The notes beneath the pieces were generated by a model that saw only the letters and a program-made list of their open reading frames with translations, was not told the DNA's origin and did no database searches. Positions 51,310-63,014 of a stretch of 64,000 nt of DNA are shown here, one piece after another; the first letter of the stretch is position 1; each line of letters starts with the position of its first letter. Source of the stretch: Brevibacillus dissolubilis (GTDB lineage: Bacteria > Bacillota > Bacilli > Brevibacillales > Brevibacillaceae); assembly GCF_006170445.1 (NCBI RefSeq), contig NZ_VCNA01000005.1, positions 248,001 to 312,000 of the forward strand, written 5' to 3'. A program made the position numbers and the translations under genes.

Positions 51310-51879
51310 TTGAGTGAAGACAAAACGACAGTCGACCCGACACAGGACGACTCTCAAGTAGAAGAAACTGCTGCGGACACCCAGGGGGAAGCTACTTTTG
51401 AAGTGGTGGAAAAGAGCGCAGAAGAGCTTCAAGCCGAAGTAAATCAGCTCAAAGCCCAGCTCGAAGACGCGAACAGCCGCATGCTCCGCACACTCGCGGA
51501 CATGGATAACCTGCGCCGCCGTGTACGCAAGGAACAGGAAGATCAAGCGAAGTACGCTTCGCTCAAAGTGGTAGAAGCACTGCTTCCTGCACTGGATAAC
51601 TTCGAGCGCGCCCTGTCTGTTGACAAGGAAACCGCTTCTGTCGATGCTGTCCTGACTGGTGTCAACATGGTATACCGTCAGATGGTGCAAGTGTTCGAGC
51701 AAGAAGGTCTGGCTGTGATTGAAGCCAAAGGCCAGCCGTTCGATCCGCATCAGCATCAAGCGGTGATGCAGGCAGAAGACCCGAACTTCGAGTCCGGCGT
51801 CGTCGTCGAAGAACTGCAAAAAGGCTACAAATTCAAGGACAGAACCATCCGTCCTGCCATGGTAAAAGTAAATCAGTAA
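51310..51879 (+). CDS. grpE: Nucleotide exchange factor GrpE
   Basis: A 189-residue co-chaperone that releases ADP from DnaK. An acidic N-terminus (DSQVEETAADTQGEATFEVV) leads into a long coiled coil (EELQAEVNQLKAQLEDANSR) and the MLRTLADMDNLRRRVRKE segment, then the beta domain with GQPFDPHQHQAVMQ and LQKGYKFKDRTIRPAMVKV. TTG 51310 follows TTAGGAGGT at 9 nt. Confidence 0.97.
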   Translation: MSEDKTTVDPTQDDSQVEETAADTQGEATFEVVEKSAEELQAEVNQLKAQLEDANSRMLRTLADMDNLRRRVRKEQEDQAKYASLKVVEALLPALDNFERALSVDKETASVDAVLTGVNMVYRQMVQVFEQEGLAVIEAKGQPFDPHQHQAVMQAEDPNFESGVVVEELQKGYKFKDRTIRPAMVKVNQ

Positions 51880-51920
51880 CCATTACTCATATATCAAAAT
51901 CACAGAATGCAATGATCTAA

Positions 51921-53774
<1,854 letters not shown>

Positions 53775-53796
53775 GATAGTAGGATAGCAGAAAGAG

Positions 53797-53833
53797 AGTC
53801 AAAGTCAGGTTTCTTATGGCTTTGACTTTTTTT
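53797..53833 (+). terminator. Terminator between dnaK and dnaJ
   Basis: AGTCAAAG pairs perfectly with CTTTGACT, followed by seven T. It would lower dnaJ expression relative to dnaK. Confidence 0.8.
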
Positions 53834-53890
53834 CTGATAGAAGACATGATATGATAACATCTGATTGTTTGGAAACGGGAGGATTGAAGC

Positions 53891-55030
53891 ATGAAGCGGG
53901 ACTACTACGAAGTGCTGGGACTAAGCAAGGATGCCTCCACAGACGATATTAAGAAGGCCTATCGGAAACTTGCCCGTCAGTACCACCCAGACGTCAATAA
54001 AGAAGCAAATGCAGAAGAAAAATTCAAAGAGGTCAAAGAAGCCTACGATACTCTCTCTGACACTCAGAAAAAAGCCCAATACGACCGTTTCGGTCACCAA
54101 GACCCGAACCAAGGCTTCGGCGGTTTCGGCGGCGGCGGTGCCGGATTTGACGGCGGCGGCTTTGGCGATATTTTTGATATGTTCTTCGGCGGTGGTGGAC
54201 GCCGTTCCAACCCGAACGCACCACGTAAAGGCGCCGATTTGGAATATGCATTGACGATTGATTTTAAAGATGCAGTCTTCGGCAAAGAGCAGGAGATCGA
54301 GATTCAGCGTGAAGCAGAATGCGACACCTGTCTTGGCAGCGGGGCGAAAGCAGGCTCCAGTGTCGAAACCTGTAATGGTTGTCACGGCAGCGGTCAGGAA
54401 GAACAAGTGGTTAACTCCCCATTTGGTCGTATCGTCAACCGCCGTGTCTGCTCCAAGTGTCAAGGGAAGGGTAAAGTCGTCAAGGAAAAATGCCCAACCT
54501 GCCGTGGTGCAGGTCGTGTGAAGGTGAAGCGCAAGATCAATATCAACATTCCAGCAGGTATTGATGAAGGCCAACAAATGCGCATCTCCGGCGAAGGCGA
54601 ACCAGGTGCCAACGGTGGACCGTCTGGTGACGTATACATCCACTTCCGCATCCGCAAGCATGACTTCTTCAAGCGCGAAGGCGCGGATATCTATTGCGAT
54701 TATCCGATTAATTTTGCTCAAGCCGCTCTTGGCGATGAAGTAGAAGTGCCGACCGTTGACGGGAATGTGAAATTAAAAATTCCTGCAGGTACACAGACCA
54801 GCACGGAATTCCGCCTGCGCGGCAAAGGGGTACCGCATCTGCGAGGCTCAAGCCGTGGCGATCAGTATGTCCGCGTCAAAGTAGTGACTCCGACCAAGCT
54901 GACAGACCGTCAAAAGGAAATTCTCCGAGAATTCGGAGGTATGACGGAGGGCAACAGCACACAAACTGATAGTAATCATTCCGAAGATGGCTTACTTGAT
55001 AAGATCAAGCGGGCTTTCCGCGGTGAATAA
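53891..55030 (+). CDS. dnaJ: Chaperone DnaJ (Hsp40)
   Basis: A 379-residue type I J-protein that stimulates the DnaK ATPase. The J domain has the HPD motif in [10 protein letters not shown], then a Gly/Phe region ([18 protein letters not shown]), four CxxCxGxG zinc motifs ([32 protein letters not shown]) and the C-terminal substrate domains. ATG 53891 has GGGAGG upstream. It lies 116 nt after dnaK behind a terminator. Confidence 0.99.
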   Translation: MKRDYYEVLGLSKDASTDDIKKAYRKLARQYHPDVNKEANAEEKFKEVKEAYDTLSDTQKKAQYDRFGHQDPNQGFGGFGGGGAGFDGGGFGDIFDMFFGGGGRRSNPNAPRKGADLEYALTIDFKDAVFGKEQEIEIQREAECDTCLGSGAKAGSSVETCNGCHGSGQEEQVVNSPFGRIVNRRVCSKCQGKGKVVKEKCPTCRGAGRVKVKRKININIPAGIDEGQQMRISGEGEPGANGGPSGDVYIHFRIRKHDFFKREGADIYCDYPINFAQAALGDEVEVPTVDGNVKLKIPAGTQTSTEFRLRGKGVPHLRGSSRGDQYVRVKVVTPTKLTDRQKEILREFGGMTEGNSTQTDSNHSEDGLLDKIKRAFRGE

Positions 55031-55068
55031 TTGTTTTTTGTCATTCAGGATGGGAGATGGTAGACAGA

Positions 55069-56007
55069 ATGAACTGGTCAGAAATTAGTATCCATACAAC
55101 AGCAGAGGCAGTGGACGCAGTAACCAATATCTTATATGAAGCAGGTGCCAACGGGGTGGTAATCGAAGACCCCGAGGTGCTTGGCCGTGAGTGGGATACG
55201 ACCTACGGTGAAATCTACCACCTCTCTCCTGATGATTTCCCGGCAGAAGGCGTCATCGTCAAAGCTTATTTGCCAGTAACCAGCTATCTCGGTGAGGCAG
55301 TTGATGGGATCAAGACGCAGATCAATGCGCTTTTGACCTATGGACTCGATATCGGGAAAGCGACAATCACCACCACCGAAGTCCACGAAGATGACTGGGC
55401 GACCGCTTGGAAAAAGTACTACAAGCCAGTCAACATCTCGGCGCGCATCACGATCACCCCGATCTGGGAAGAGTATGTGCCAAAACATGCAGATGAGCTC
55501 ATCATCGAGATGGACCCAGGCATGGCGTTCGGTACAGGGACACACCCTACCACCGTATTATGTATTCAAGCGATCGAGAAATATATCACCGAGGGAGACC
55601 GCGCGTATGACGTCGGTACCGGTACAGGTATCCTGAGTATCGCTGCAGCGAAGCTGGGCGCTTCTCACATCGATGCCTTTGACTTAGACGAAGTGGCTGT
55701 CCGCTCGGCTCAATCCAATATCAAGATCAACAAGGTTCACGATAAAATACACGTCAGACAAAACAATCTGCTCGACGATATCAACGAGCCGGTTGAGATG
55801 ATCGTCGCCAACATTTTGGCAGAAGTGATCGTCCGCTTCACTGACGATGTATACCGCTTGCTCAAGCAAGACGGTACCTTCATCGCATCCGGTATCATCG
55901 GTGCGCGTGAGCAAGACGTGAAAAACGCACTCGCCAAGTCCAATCTGGAAGTCGTGGAAACACTTCACATGGAAGATTGGGTAGCCATCATCGCAAAAAA
56001 ACGATAA
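55069..56007 (+). CDS. prmA: Ribosomal protein L11 methyltransferase
   Basis: A 312-residue SAM enzyme that methylates L11. N-terminal substrate domain NWSEISIHTTAEAVDAV, then DPGMAFGTGTHPTT, the SAM loop YDVGTGTGILSIAA and the NILAEVIVRF motif. The start is set at ATG 55069 because homologues begin M(K/N)WSEIS; an ATG at 55057 directly abuts GGATGGGAG and is a less likely alternative. It follows dnaJ as in Bacillus (yqeT). Confidence 0.96.
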   Translation: MNWSEISIHTTAEAVDAVTNILYEAGANGVVIEDPEVLGREWDTTYGEIYHLSPDDFPAEGVIVKAYLPVTSYLGEAVDGIKTQINALLTYGLDIGKATITTTEVHEDDWATAWKKYYKPVNISARITITPIWEEYVPKHADELIIEMDPGMAFGTGTHPTTVLCIQAIEKYITEGDRAYDVGTGTGILSIAAAKLGASHIDAFDLDEVAVRSAQSNIKINKVHDKIHVRQNNLLDDINEPVEMIVANILAEVIVRFTDDVYRLLKQDGTFIASGIIGAREQDVKNALAKSNLEVVETLHMEDWVAIIAKKR

Positions 56008-56024
56008 AATAGTGGGGTTACATT

Positions 56025-56756
56025 ATGCAACGATATTTTGTCGATCCAGAGCAGTTTCATGAGCGTGAGGTAGAGATTACCGGTGATGATGTGCATCACA
56101 TCGTCAAGGTCATGCGCAGTGAAACAGGCGAGGAAATCATCGTCTGCGACGGTACAGGCCGGGTCGCACGGGTCCGCCTGAGCGAGTTGTCCAAGGAGCT
56201 GGTCCGCGGCGAGATCGTGGAGCTGTTGGATGAGCAGCGCGAATTGCCGATTCGTGTGACGATTGGACAAGGTCTGCCGAAAGCCGACAAAATGGAATGG
56301 ATACTGCAAAAGGGTACGGAGCTTGGGGCGTACGCCTTTTTTCCTTTTTCATCAGAGCGTACCATTGTTAAGCTGGATGAGAAAAAAGAAGGGAAAAAGC
56401 TGGAGCGCTGGCGCAAGATCGCCAAGGAAGCGGCTGAACAGGCCCACCGCGCGATTGTCCCACAGCTGTTGTCCCCGGTTTCTTATAAACAGCTTCTCAA
56501 AGAATTCGAGAAGTACACAGCAGTCGCCATCGCCTATGAAAAAGAAGGCGGAGGCAAGCTCTCTGATGTGCTTCCGACCTTATCAGCAGGCGACTCCCTG
56601 CTTGTCTTGATCGGACCTGAGGGTGGCTTCTCCGAAGAAGAAGTGCGTCTCGCCGAACAGGCAGGTGCGAAGTCCGTATCACTTGGACCGCGTATTCTGC
56701 GCACGGAGACAGCCAGCCAGTATGTGCTGTCAGCTGTATCCTATCATTTTGAATAA
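56025..56756 (+). CDS. rsmE: 16S rRNA (uracil(1498)-N(3))-methyltransferase
   Basis: A 243-residue SPOUT-class enzyme. The N-terminal PUA-like part has EITGDDVHHIVKVMR; the knot has LVLIGPEGGFSEEEV and SLGPRILRTETASQYVLSAV. It modifies U1498 in the decoding site. It follows prmA after 17 nt, matching the Bacillus yqeT-yqeU order. Confidence 0.97.
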   Translation: MQRYFVDPEQFHEREVEITGDDVHHIVKVMRSETGEEIIVCDGTGRVARVRLSELSKELVRGEIVELLDEQRELPIRVTIGQGLPKADKMEWILQKGTELGAYAFFPFSSERTIVKLDEKKEGKKLERWRKIAKEAAEQAHRAIVPQLLSPVSYKQLLKEFEKYTAVAIAYEKEGGGKLSDVLPTLSAGDSLLVLIGPEGGFSEEEVRLAEQAGAKSVSLGPRILRTETASQYVLSAVSYHFE

Positions 56757-56779
56757 ATCTAGAAGGGAGGAGAGCAAAA

Positions 56780-58138
56780 GTGAGTACTGTTGCTTTCCAC
56801 ACACTGGGCTGCAAAGTTAACAGCTATGAGACGGAAGCGATCTGGCAGCTGTTCAAACAGAACGGTTATGAGCGCGTGGAGTTTGAGACTGGCGAAGCAG
56901 ATGTTTTCGTCATCAACACCTGCACCGTGACCAACACAGGCGATAAGAAAAGCCGCCAAGTGATCCGCCGTGCGATCCGTCAGAATCCAGACGCGATCGT
57001 CGCTGTTACCGGATGCTATGCCCAAACCTCACCAAAAGAAATCGCCGATATCCCAGGCGTTGATATTGTCGTAGGTACACAAGGCCGCGAGAACCTGATC
57101 GAGTACGTCGAGCGAATCCGCCAAGAGCGCACCCCGATCAATGCGGTCACCAACATCATGAAAGCCCGTGAATTCGAGGAGCTGGACGTGCCGAACTTCA
57201 CCGACCGTACCCGTGCTTCCCTCAAAATCCAAGAAGGCTGCAACAACTTCTGTACCTTCTGCATCATCCCATGGGCACGTGGCCTGATGCGCTCTCGCAA
57301 GCCGGAGAGCGTCGTCGAGCAGGCGAAAAACCTCGTGGCGGCAGGCTATCTCGAGATCGTCCTGACCGGTATCCACACAGGTGGCTACGGGGAAGACCTG
57401 GAGAACTACAACCTCGCGAAGCTGCTCGTTGACTTGCACCAAGTAGAAGGTCTCAAGCGCATCCGCATCTCTTCCATCGAAGCCAGCCAGATCACGGATG
57501 AAGTCATTGAGGTGATCAACAACTCTGATCTGGTCGTGCGTCACCTCCACGTACCGCTTCAAGCAGGTAATGACGAGGTTCTGAAGCGCATGCGCCGCAA
57601 ATACACCACCGCTGAATTCTATGAGCGCATGGTGAAAGTCCGTGAAGCGCTCCCAGGTGTTGCTCTGACCACTGACGTCATCGTCGGTTTCCCAGGCGAG
57701 ACCGAAGAGCAATTCCAAGACGGCTATGACTTCATCAAAAAAATCGGCTTTGCCGAGCTGCACGTCTTCCCATACTCCATGCGTACAGGTACACCAGCAG
57801 CGCGTATGGAAGACCAAGTACCGGAAGAAATCAAAAAAGACCGCGTTGCCAAATTGATTGAGCTGAATCAAGAGCTTACGCTCGAATACGCTCAACAATT
57901 CGTCGGCGATGTACTCGAAGTCATCCCAGAGCGTCCGTTCAAAGAAGATCCAGAGAGCGGTCTGTTGATGGGTTACTCCGACAACTACCTCAACCTCGTG
58001 TTTGAAGGAACCGAAGACATGATCGGCAAAATCTGCAAAGTCAAGCTTGACGAAGCAGGCTCCGAGTACTGCAAAGGGACACTTGTCCGCGTCTTGGAAT
58101 CCGAGCATCTCACCCTCAACCGGAGCGAGGCCGTATGA
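56780..58138 (+). CDS. mtaB: tRNA (N6-threonylcarbamoyladenosine(37)-C2)-methylthiotransferase
   Basis: A 452-residue radical SAM methylthiotransferase converting t6A37 to ms2t6A37. UPF0004 domain with TLGCKVNSYE, NTCTVTNTGDKKSRQ and VTGCYAQ (three cluster Cys), radical SAM motif CNNFCTFCIIPWARG, and a C-terminal TRAM domain. KVNSYE distinguishes MtaB from MiaB (KMN). GTG 56780 has AAGGGAGGAG upstream. Its stop overlaps the Nudix gene start (ATGA). Confidence 0.97.
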   Translation: MSTVAFHTLGCKVNSYETEAIWQLFKQNGYERVEFETGEADVFVINTCTVTNTGDKKSRQVIRRAIRQNPDAIVAVTGCYAQTSPKEIADIPGVDIVVGTQGRENLIEYVERIRQERTPINAVTNIMKAREFEELDVPNFTDRTRASLKIQEGCNNFCTFCIIPWARGLMRSRKPESVVEQAKNLVAAGYLEIVLTGIHTGGYGEDLENYNLAKLLVDLHQVEGLKRIRISSIEASQITDEVIEVINNSDLVVRHLHVPLQAGNDEVLKRMRRKYTTAEFYERMVKVREALPGVALTTDVIVGFPGETEEQFQDGYDFIKKIGFAELHVFPYSMRTGTPAARMEDQVPEEIKKDRVAKLIELNQELTLEYAQQFVGDVLEVIPERPFKEDPESGLLMGYSDNYLNLVFEGTEDMIGKICKVKLDEAGSEYCKGTLVRVLESEHLTLNRSEAV

Positions 58139-58569
58139 ATAAAAAAGAACTCTCCGCTGGCGGCGTCGTCTACAAGGTAGAGAACGGCACCTATCACTTC
58201 CTGATGATCCACGACCGTTTTGGCAAGGTGACTCTGGCAAAAGGCAAGATCGAAGCGGGGGAGACACTGGAAGAGTGCGCTCTCCGCGAGATTCTTGAAG
58301 AGACTGCTGTACGCGGCAAGCTTATCGAGCTGCTCGAAGTGGTTCACTACGAATACCAACACGCAAGTACTGGCGAGATGATTGATAAAGAGGTACACTA
58401 TTATCTGGTCGAAGCCCTCACCGATGAACTCACTGCCCAGGTAGAGGAGATCAACGGTGTCGAGTGGATGCCGGCCCAAGCGGCTTGGCAGGCCCAGCTT
58501 ACCAAAGGCTACGACAACAACCGAAGTGTCATTCAAAAGGCGCTGTCCTATCTGAAAATCGAGGTGTAG
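58135..58569 (+). CDS. Nudix hydrolase
   Basis: A 144-residue Nudix-fold pyrophosphohydrolase. The Nudix box spans residues about 40-62 with [20 protein letters not shown]; the usual Gly near its end is Ala (EETAV). The N-terminal [12 protein letters not shown] resembles the Ap4A hydrolase-like branch, but the substrate is uncertain. It overlaps the mtaB stop by 4 nt and precedes deoC by 4 nt, so all three are co-translated. Confidence 0.9.
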   Translation: MNKKELSAGGVVYKVENGTYHFLMIHDRFGKVTLAKGKIEAGETLEECALREILEETAVRGKLIELLEVVHYEYQHASTGEMIDKEVHYYLVEALTDELTAQVEEINGVEWMPAQAAWQAQLTKGYDNNRSVIQKALSYLKIEV

Positions 58570-58573
58570 AATT

Positions 58574-59239
58574 GTGCAATTGAACAAGTACATTGACCAC
58601 ACGGCCCTCAAGCCAGAAACAACTGCTTCCCAGATCGAAACACTGTGCCAAGAGGCGAAAGAGTACAATTTCTTCTCCGTCTGCGTCAACCCAATCTGGG
58701 TGAAAAAATCTGCGGAGCTGCTCGCAGGCTCTGACGTAAAAGTCTGCACCGTCATCGGCTTCCCACTCGGTGCCAACACTCCAGAGGTAAAAGCATTCGA
58801 GACCCGTGACGCTGTAGCCAATGGCGCACACGAAGTAGACATGGTACTCAACGTAGGCGCACTCAAGTCCGGCGACCTCGATCTGGTCAAACGCGACGTG
58901 CAAGCAGTTGTTGAAGCATCCGGCGACGCACTCGTAAAAGTCATCCTCGAAACAGGTCTGCTCACCGACGAGGAAAAAGTAACCGCATGCAACATCTGCG
59001 CAGAAGCAGGTGCGGACTACGTGAAGACCTCCACAGGCTTTGGTCCTGGCGGTGCGACTGTAGAAGACATCGCTCTGATGCGCAAAACCGTAGGCCCTGA
59101 CATCGGTGTCAAAGCCTCCGGCGGCGTGCGTGATACCGCAGGTGCGGTGGCGATGATCGAAGCAGGTGCGACCCGCATCGGTGCGAGCGCAGGCGTTTCC
59201 ATCGTTTCTGGCGTAAAAGCAGAAGGCAGCGGCTACTAA
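58574..59239 (+). CDS. deoC: Deoxyribose-phosphate aldolase
   Basis: A 221-residue class I aldolase splitting 2-deoxyribose-5-phosphate to acetaldehyde and glyceraldehyde-3-phosphate. [28 protein letters not shown] and the Schiff-base Lys in [15 protein letters not shown] are present, as is [13 protein letters not shown] 58574 lies 8 nt after GAGGTG. No deoR or pdp genes accompany it; the gene ends at a terminator. Confidence 0.97.
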   Translation: MQLNKYIDHTALKPETTASQIETLCQEAKEYNFFSVCVNPIWVKKSAELLAGSDVKVCTVIGFPLGANTPEVKAFETRDAVANGAHEVDMVLNVGALKSGDLDLVKRDVQAVVEASGDALVKVILETGLLTDEEKVTACNICAEAGADYVKTSTGFGPGGATVEDIALMRKTVGPDIGVKASGGVRDTAGAVAMIEAGATRIGASAGVSIVSGVKAEGSGY

Positions 59240-59258
59240 GCAATCGACCCGCTCATGC

Positions 59259-59296
59259 AAAAAGCCCGACCGTTGAAGAATGCGGTCGGGTTTTTC
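59259..59296 (+). terminator. Terminator of deoC
   Basis: AAAAGCCCGACCG pairs with CGGTCGGG, followed by TTTTTC. Confidence 0.9.
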
Positions 59297-59380
59297 ATTT
59301 CGATTTTCTATTCTGCTCGGGGCAAACAGGTGTATACTAATGGCAAAAACGTTTGTACCGACCGAGAGGAGAAGAGACAG

Positions 59381-59839
59381 ATGAGCGAAGAGAAACCTAC
59401 TGGAAAAGATGGCGTCACTGTCTCACGCGGTGACTGGAAAACAGCGCTGCGGGGATGGATCATTTTATTGATCTGCTACGGTGTCGGGGTGCTGCTGCAG
59501 CATGCAGGCGTACCATTGCCCGGCAATCTGATCGGATTGATGCTGTTGACACTCTGCCTGTTGCGAGGCTGGGTAACCTTTGCCGTGATGGAGCAGGCTT
59601 GTCAATTTTTACTTCGGCACATGCTGTTCTTTTTTATCCCGATCATCGTGGGGGTGGCACAGTATGCAGGGCTATTGCAGGAGCAGGCGATTCCGGTGAC
59701 GGTGGCGATGCTGACCGGACCGCCATTGATTATGTTAATTACGGGCAAGATCGTACAGAAGGCACACGATCGAATCGCTGCCCGGGATACCCGGGATAAG
59801 ACCATCAAAACCTCTTTTGAACCAAAGGAGGAGAAGTAA
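59381..59839 (+). CDS. LrgA/CidA family membrane protein
   Basis: A 152-residue holin-like protein with four helices: GWIILLICYGVGVLLQ, LPGNLIGLMLLTLCLL, FLLRHMLFFFIPIIVGVAQY and VTVAMLTGPPLIMLITG. LLQHAGVPLPGNLIGLML is the family signature region. The charged N-terminal (30 residues) and C-terminal tails are longer than usual. LrgA/CidA proteins act with LrgB/CidB in murein hydrolase control or small-metabolite (pyruvate) transport. ATG 59381 has GAGAGGAG upstream and its stop abuts the partner gene. Confidence 0.9.
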   Translation: MSEEKPTGKDGVTVSRGDWKTALRGWIILLICYGVGVLLQHAGVPLPGNLIGLMLLTLCLLRGWVTFAVMEQACQFLLRHMLFFFIPIIVGVAQYAGLLQEQAIPVTVAMLTGPPLIMLITGKIVQKAHDRIAARDTRDKTIKTSFEPKEEK

Positions 59840-59840
59840 C

Positions 59841-60509
59841 ATGGAATTACTGGCGATCTTACTTACCTTGCTGGTCTATCTCGGCGTCCGTCGCCTATCG
59901 GTACGATTTCCCCGCGTGCATCCGATGATCTTGTCTGCTGTGGCGATCTGGTTCATCTGGTGGCTGATCTCCGGCGATTTTGAGGTATATGCCAAGGGTG
60001 GTCAGTGGATCACGTTTTGGCTTGGACCCGCTACCGTGGCGCTTGCCTATCCCGTAGCAAAAGAATGGCAACAGCTGACCAGCATGTGGAGAAGCGTGCT
60101 GGTGGCTGTTGCCTTTGGAACGGGGGTAGTAATGATATCGACGTGGATCACGATGGAAATGTTGCAGGCCGATCCAGTTCTGACCCGTAGTATTTTATCC
60201 AAATCCGTCACCATGCCGATTGCCATTGAATTATCCGAAAACATCGGCGGGATTCCACCACTGTCTGCATTGTTTACGGCGATCACCGGGATTATCGGCA
60301 GTGTGATGATGCGCCCGTATCTCAAGGCACTGGGGATCACGGATGACTGGGCGATTGGCATCGCGGTTGGGACCAGTGCCCATGCGATTGGGACAGCGAG
60401 TCTGTTGCGCGATTCTGAGCGGCAGGCTGCGGCGTCCAGTCTGGCAATGATTTTGGCTGGTGTGATCACGTCTCTCTACTACATTCCGCTGCATTTGTTG
60501 TTGGGATGA
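59841..60509 (+). CDS. LrgB/CidB family membrane protein
   Basis: A 222-residue multi-pass protein with WLGPATVALAYPVAKEW, LSKSVTMPIAIELSENIGGI and GIAVGTSAHAIGTASLLRDS, all LrgB hallmarks. It begins 2 nt after the LrgA-like gene with AAAGGAGG inside that gene's end, forming a two-gene unit. Function as for its partner; whether it is a glycolate/pyruvate type exporter is not readable here. Confidence 0.93.
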   Translation: MELLAILLTLLVYLGVRRLSVRFPRVHPMILSAVAIWFIWWLISGDFEVYAKGGQWITFWLGPATVALAYPVAKEWQQLTSMWRSVLVAVAFGTGVVMISTWITMEMLQADPVLTRSILSKSVTMPIAIELSENIGGIPPLSALFTAITGIIGSVMMRPYLKALGITDDWAIGIAVGTSAHAIGTASLLRDSERQAAASSLAMILAGVITSLYYIPLHLLLG

Positions 60510-60510
60510 T

Positions 60511-61455
60511 TTACCGCCGCTTCTTCTCCGGAATGAGCCATTTCATAAACCGCGCAATCTGATAGGCGAACGGCAACGCCACAAGCGAGCAGACCAGATT
60601 GTAGATCGTCTGTGCATGTGCGATCTGCGTCGCCGGATCACTCGTTAGCGAAGCGGTAATCTTGGCTAAAATAGAGAGGAGCGGCAAAAACACAATCGCA
60701 CCCGCCACATTGAACCACGTATGCAGCCAAGCCACCTGACGGGATGCCGTGTTGGTGCCGAAGCTGGCGATAATTGCGGTAAAGCACGTCCCGATATTGG
60801 CCCCAAGCACGATAGCAAGCGCCGTCTCCATCGTGAAAATATTGTGTGCCATCAGCCCCATCGTGATCGCAGTAGTTGCAGAGCTACTGTGGATTAAGGC
60901 GGAGAACACCGTCCCGGTAAAAAGTCCGATCCAGATCGAACTGCCGCTGTCCATAAACAGCTTGCGGAAGGCTTCTGAGTGTTCCAACGGTTTGGCCATC
61001 ACCTGCATGGTATCGATCCCAAGGAAGATCAGACCGAATCCGGCGACGATCAGCCCGAGACAACGGATGGTCAGCTTTCGTTGCAGCCACATCGCCACCC
61101 CGATCAAGAGCATCGGTACCGCGAATTCTTCCAGCTTCAGTGCGATCAGCTGGGTCGTGACGGTCGTTCCCACATTGGTGCCGAGGATGATCCCGACCGC
61201 ATTGGCGAAGCTAAGCACCCCCGACTGCGTCAGACCAATCGTCAGCACCGTGACCGCGCTTGAGCTTTGCAAGACAAAAGTAGATAATAGACCAGAGATA
61301 AAACTGCGTGTCGGCGTCTGCGTGAAGCGGAGGATCATCCTCTCCATCCGCTCTCCCGCCAGATTGTGAAACCCGATGCGCATCGCATACATACCCAACA
61401 GGAAAAAGGTTAATCCCAAGCTAAACGGCAGGATTATATCATAAAACCACGACAT
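60511..61455 (-). CDS. Na/Pi-cotransporter II-related protein (YqeW-like)
   Basis: A 315-residue membrane protein with two inverted repeats, each with a QSSS/HSSS motif: VLQSSSAVTVLTIGL and LIHSSSATTAITMGL, plus GTNVGTTVT and GANIGTCFT. These are diagnostic of the NptA/YqeW family. In Bacillus subtilis yqeW follows yqeV (mtaB), so this is probably its ortholog in inverted orientation. The start at 61455 follows GGGGGG; a TTG at 61473 is the alternative. It converges with the LrgB gene with 1 nt between stops. Confidence 0.9.
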   Translation of the reverse strand: MSWFYDIILPFSLGLTFFLLGMYAMRIGFHNLAGERMERMILRFTQTPTRSFISGLLSTFVLQSSSAVTVLTIGLTQSGVLSFANAVGIILGTNVGTTVTTQLIALKLEEFAVPMLLIGVAMWLQRKLTIRCLGLIVAGFGLIFLGIDTMQVMAKPLEHSEAFRKLFMDSGSSIWIGLFTGTVFSALIHSSSATTAITMGLMAHNIFTMETALAIVLGANIGTCFTAIIASFGTNTASRQVAWLHTWFNVAGAIVFLPLLSILAKITASLTSDPATQIAHAQTIYNLVCSLVALPFAYQIARFMKWLIPEKKRR

Positions 61456-61547
61456 GGCAAAAAATCCCCCCAAGTGCTAAACGATATGTTTACTACTTAC
61501 GCTATGCCTGTACCAAGACAAGCATGACTAGGAGGCCGTACAACCCT

Positions 61548-62912
61548 ATGGCAAAAGTAATTCTGACCAAAAACCGCAAAAAACGCCTCGAAGCAGGCCA
61601 CCCATGGATTTTCCAATCTGAGGTGCAAGAGATCCAAGGCGACTACATTCCGGGCGATATCGTCGACGTTGTCAATGCGTCTGGCGCGTTCCTCGCCAAA
61701 GGCTACATCAATCCCAATTCCCAGATGATCGTCCGTGTGATGAGCTATAACCAGGAGGAGAAGATCGATCTCGACTTTTTCATCCGCCGTTTCCGTGAGG
61801 CAGGCGAGCTGCGCACCCGTTTTGTGGACAACCCACGCGCTTGCCGTCTCATCTACGGCGAAGCTGACTTCCTGCCGGGCTTAATCGTTGACCGCTACAA
61901 TGACGTACTGGTCGCCCAAATCCTCTCCCTCGGGATGGATCTGCGCCTCGACCTGATCAAGCAAGCCTTGATCGAAGTCTTCGCACCAACAGGCATCTAT
62001 CTGCGCAACGATGTGCCAGTACGTAAGCTGGAAGGCTTGGAGGAGACCAAAGAGGTGCTCTACGGCGACTGCCCGCGCGAGATCGAGATCGAAGAGAACG
62101 GTCTGAAGTACATCGTCGACATCATCGAAGGGCAGAAGACCGGCTTTTTCTATGACCAACGTGAAAACCGCGCAGCCATCGCTCCGCTCGTGACCGGCTG
62201 GGGAGCGAAGCACGGCATCGAGTTGCGGCCGCTTGCCACCGACGGCGAACCGCTTCAAGACAAGAACGGCAAAAGCCGCGCTGGTGCAGAACCGATGCTG
62301 GATGAGCAAGGCGAGATCGTCACCAAGCCAGTCGACATCCGACGCAACAAAGTGGTGAAAAACCCATTCTGGGATGGTGCCGAGGTGCTGGAGTGCTTCA
62401 CCCACACCGGTTCCTTCACACTGAACGCCTGCAAGCACGGGGCGAAAAAAGTAACCGCCCTCGACATCTCCGAGCATGCCGTCGAGACAGCGAAGCGCAA
62501 CGTCCAGCTCAATGGATTTTTGCACCGCGTCGATTTCGTCGTCGCCAATGCTTTCGACTACTTGCGTGAAAATGTGGAGCAGGGCAACACGTGGGATGTC
62601 GTCATCCTCGATCCACCTGCGTTTGCCAAGTCCCGTGGAGCGGTCAAGGGCGCATGCCGCGGCTACAAGGATATCAACCTGCATGGTCTCAAGCTCGTCC
62701 GTCCAGGTGGCTATCTCGTCACGGCATCCTGCTCGTACCACATGTCACCCGAGCTGTTCATGGAGACGATCCAAGACGCTGCCTACGATGCGAAAAAAAT
62801 CCTGCGTCTCGTCGAATTCCGTGGGGCAGGCAAAGACCACCCGCAAATCAGCGGCGCAGATGAGGGGCATTATCTGAAGTTCGCGATTTTTGAGGTACGG
62901 GATCGCAAGTAA
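61548..62912 (+). CDS. Class I SAM-dependent rRNA methyltransferase (RlmI/YwbD-like) with insertion
   Basis: A 454-residue methyltransferase. PUA domain at 1-70 (KNRKKRLEAGHPWIFQSEVQ), then GYINPNSQMIVRV, DFLPGLIVDRY and GQKTGFFYDQRENR, and the Rossmann core with VLECFTHTGSFTLNA, VTALDISEHAVE and ILDPPAFAKSR. Homologues modify C5 of 23S rRNA cytosines. Between Val215 and Ala278 lies an insertion of about 60 residues where relatives have only a few. ATG 61548 has AGGAGG upstream. Confidence 0.92.
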   Translation: MAKVILTKNRKKRLEAGHPWIFQSEVQEIQGDYIPGDIVDVVNASGAFLAKGYINPNSQMIVRVMSYNQEEKIDLDFFIRRFREAGELRTRFVDNPRACRLIYGEADFLPGLIVDRYNDVLVAQILSLGMDLRLDLIKQALIEVFAPTGIYLRNDVPVRKLEGLEETKEVLYGDCPREIEIEENGLKYIVDIIEGQKTGFFYDQRENRAAIAPLVTGWGAKHGIELRPLATDGEPLQDKNGKSRAGAEPMLDEQGEIVTKPVDIRRNKVVKNPFWDGAEVLECFTHTGSFTLNACKHGAKKVTALDISEHAVETAKRNVQLNGFLHRVDFVVANAFDYLRENVEQGNTWDVVILDPPAFAKSRGAVKGACRGYKDINLHGLKLVRPGGYLVTASCSYHMSPELFMETIQDAAYDAKKILRLVEFRGAGKDHPQISGADEGHYLKFAIFEVRDRK

Positions 62913-62926
62913 GCGATAACCATGAT

Positions 62927-62962
62927 AAAAAAGGTGCAGATGAACCAAATCTGCGCCTTTTT
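62927..62962 (+). terminator. Rho-independent terminator
   Basis: AAAAAAGGTGCAGAT pairs with ATCTGCGCCTTTTT across a 7-nt loop. It ends the methyltransferase transcript. Confidence 0.9.
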
Positions 62963-63014
62963 CCAGTTTTCCCACGACATATATCGGGTATAGGTATGGT
63001 AGGGGAGGGAAACG

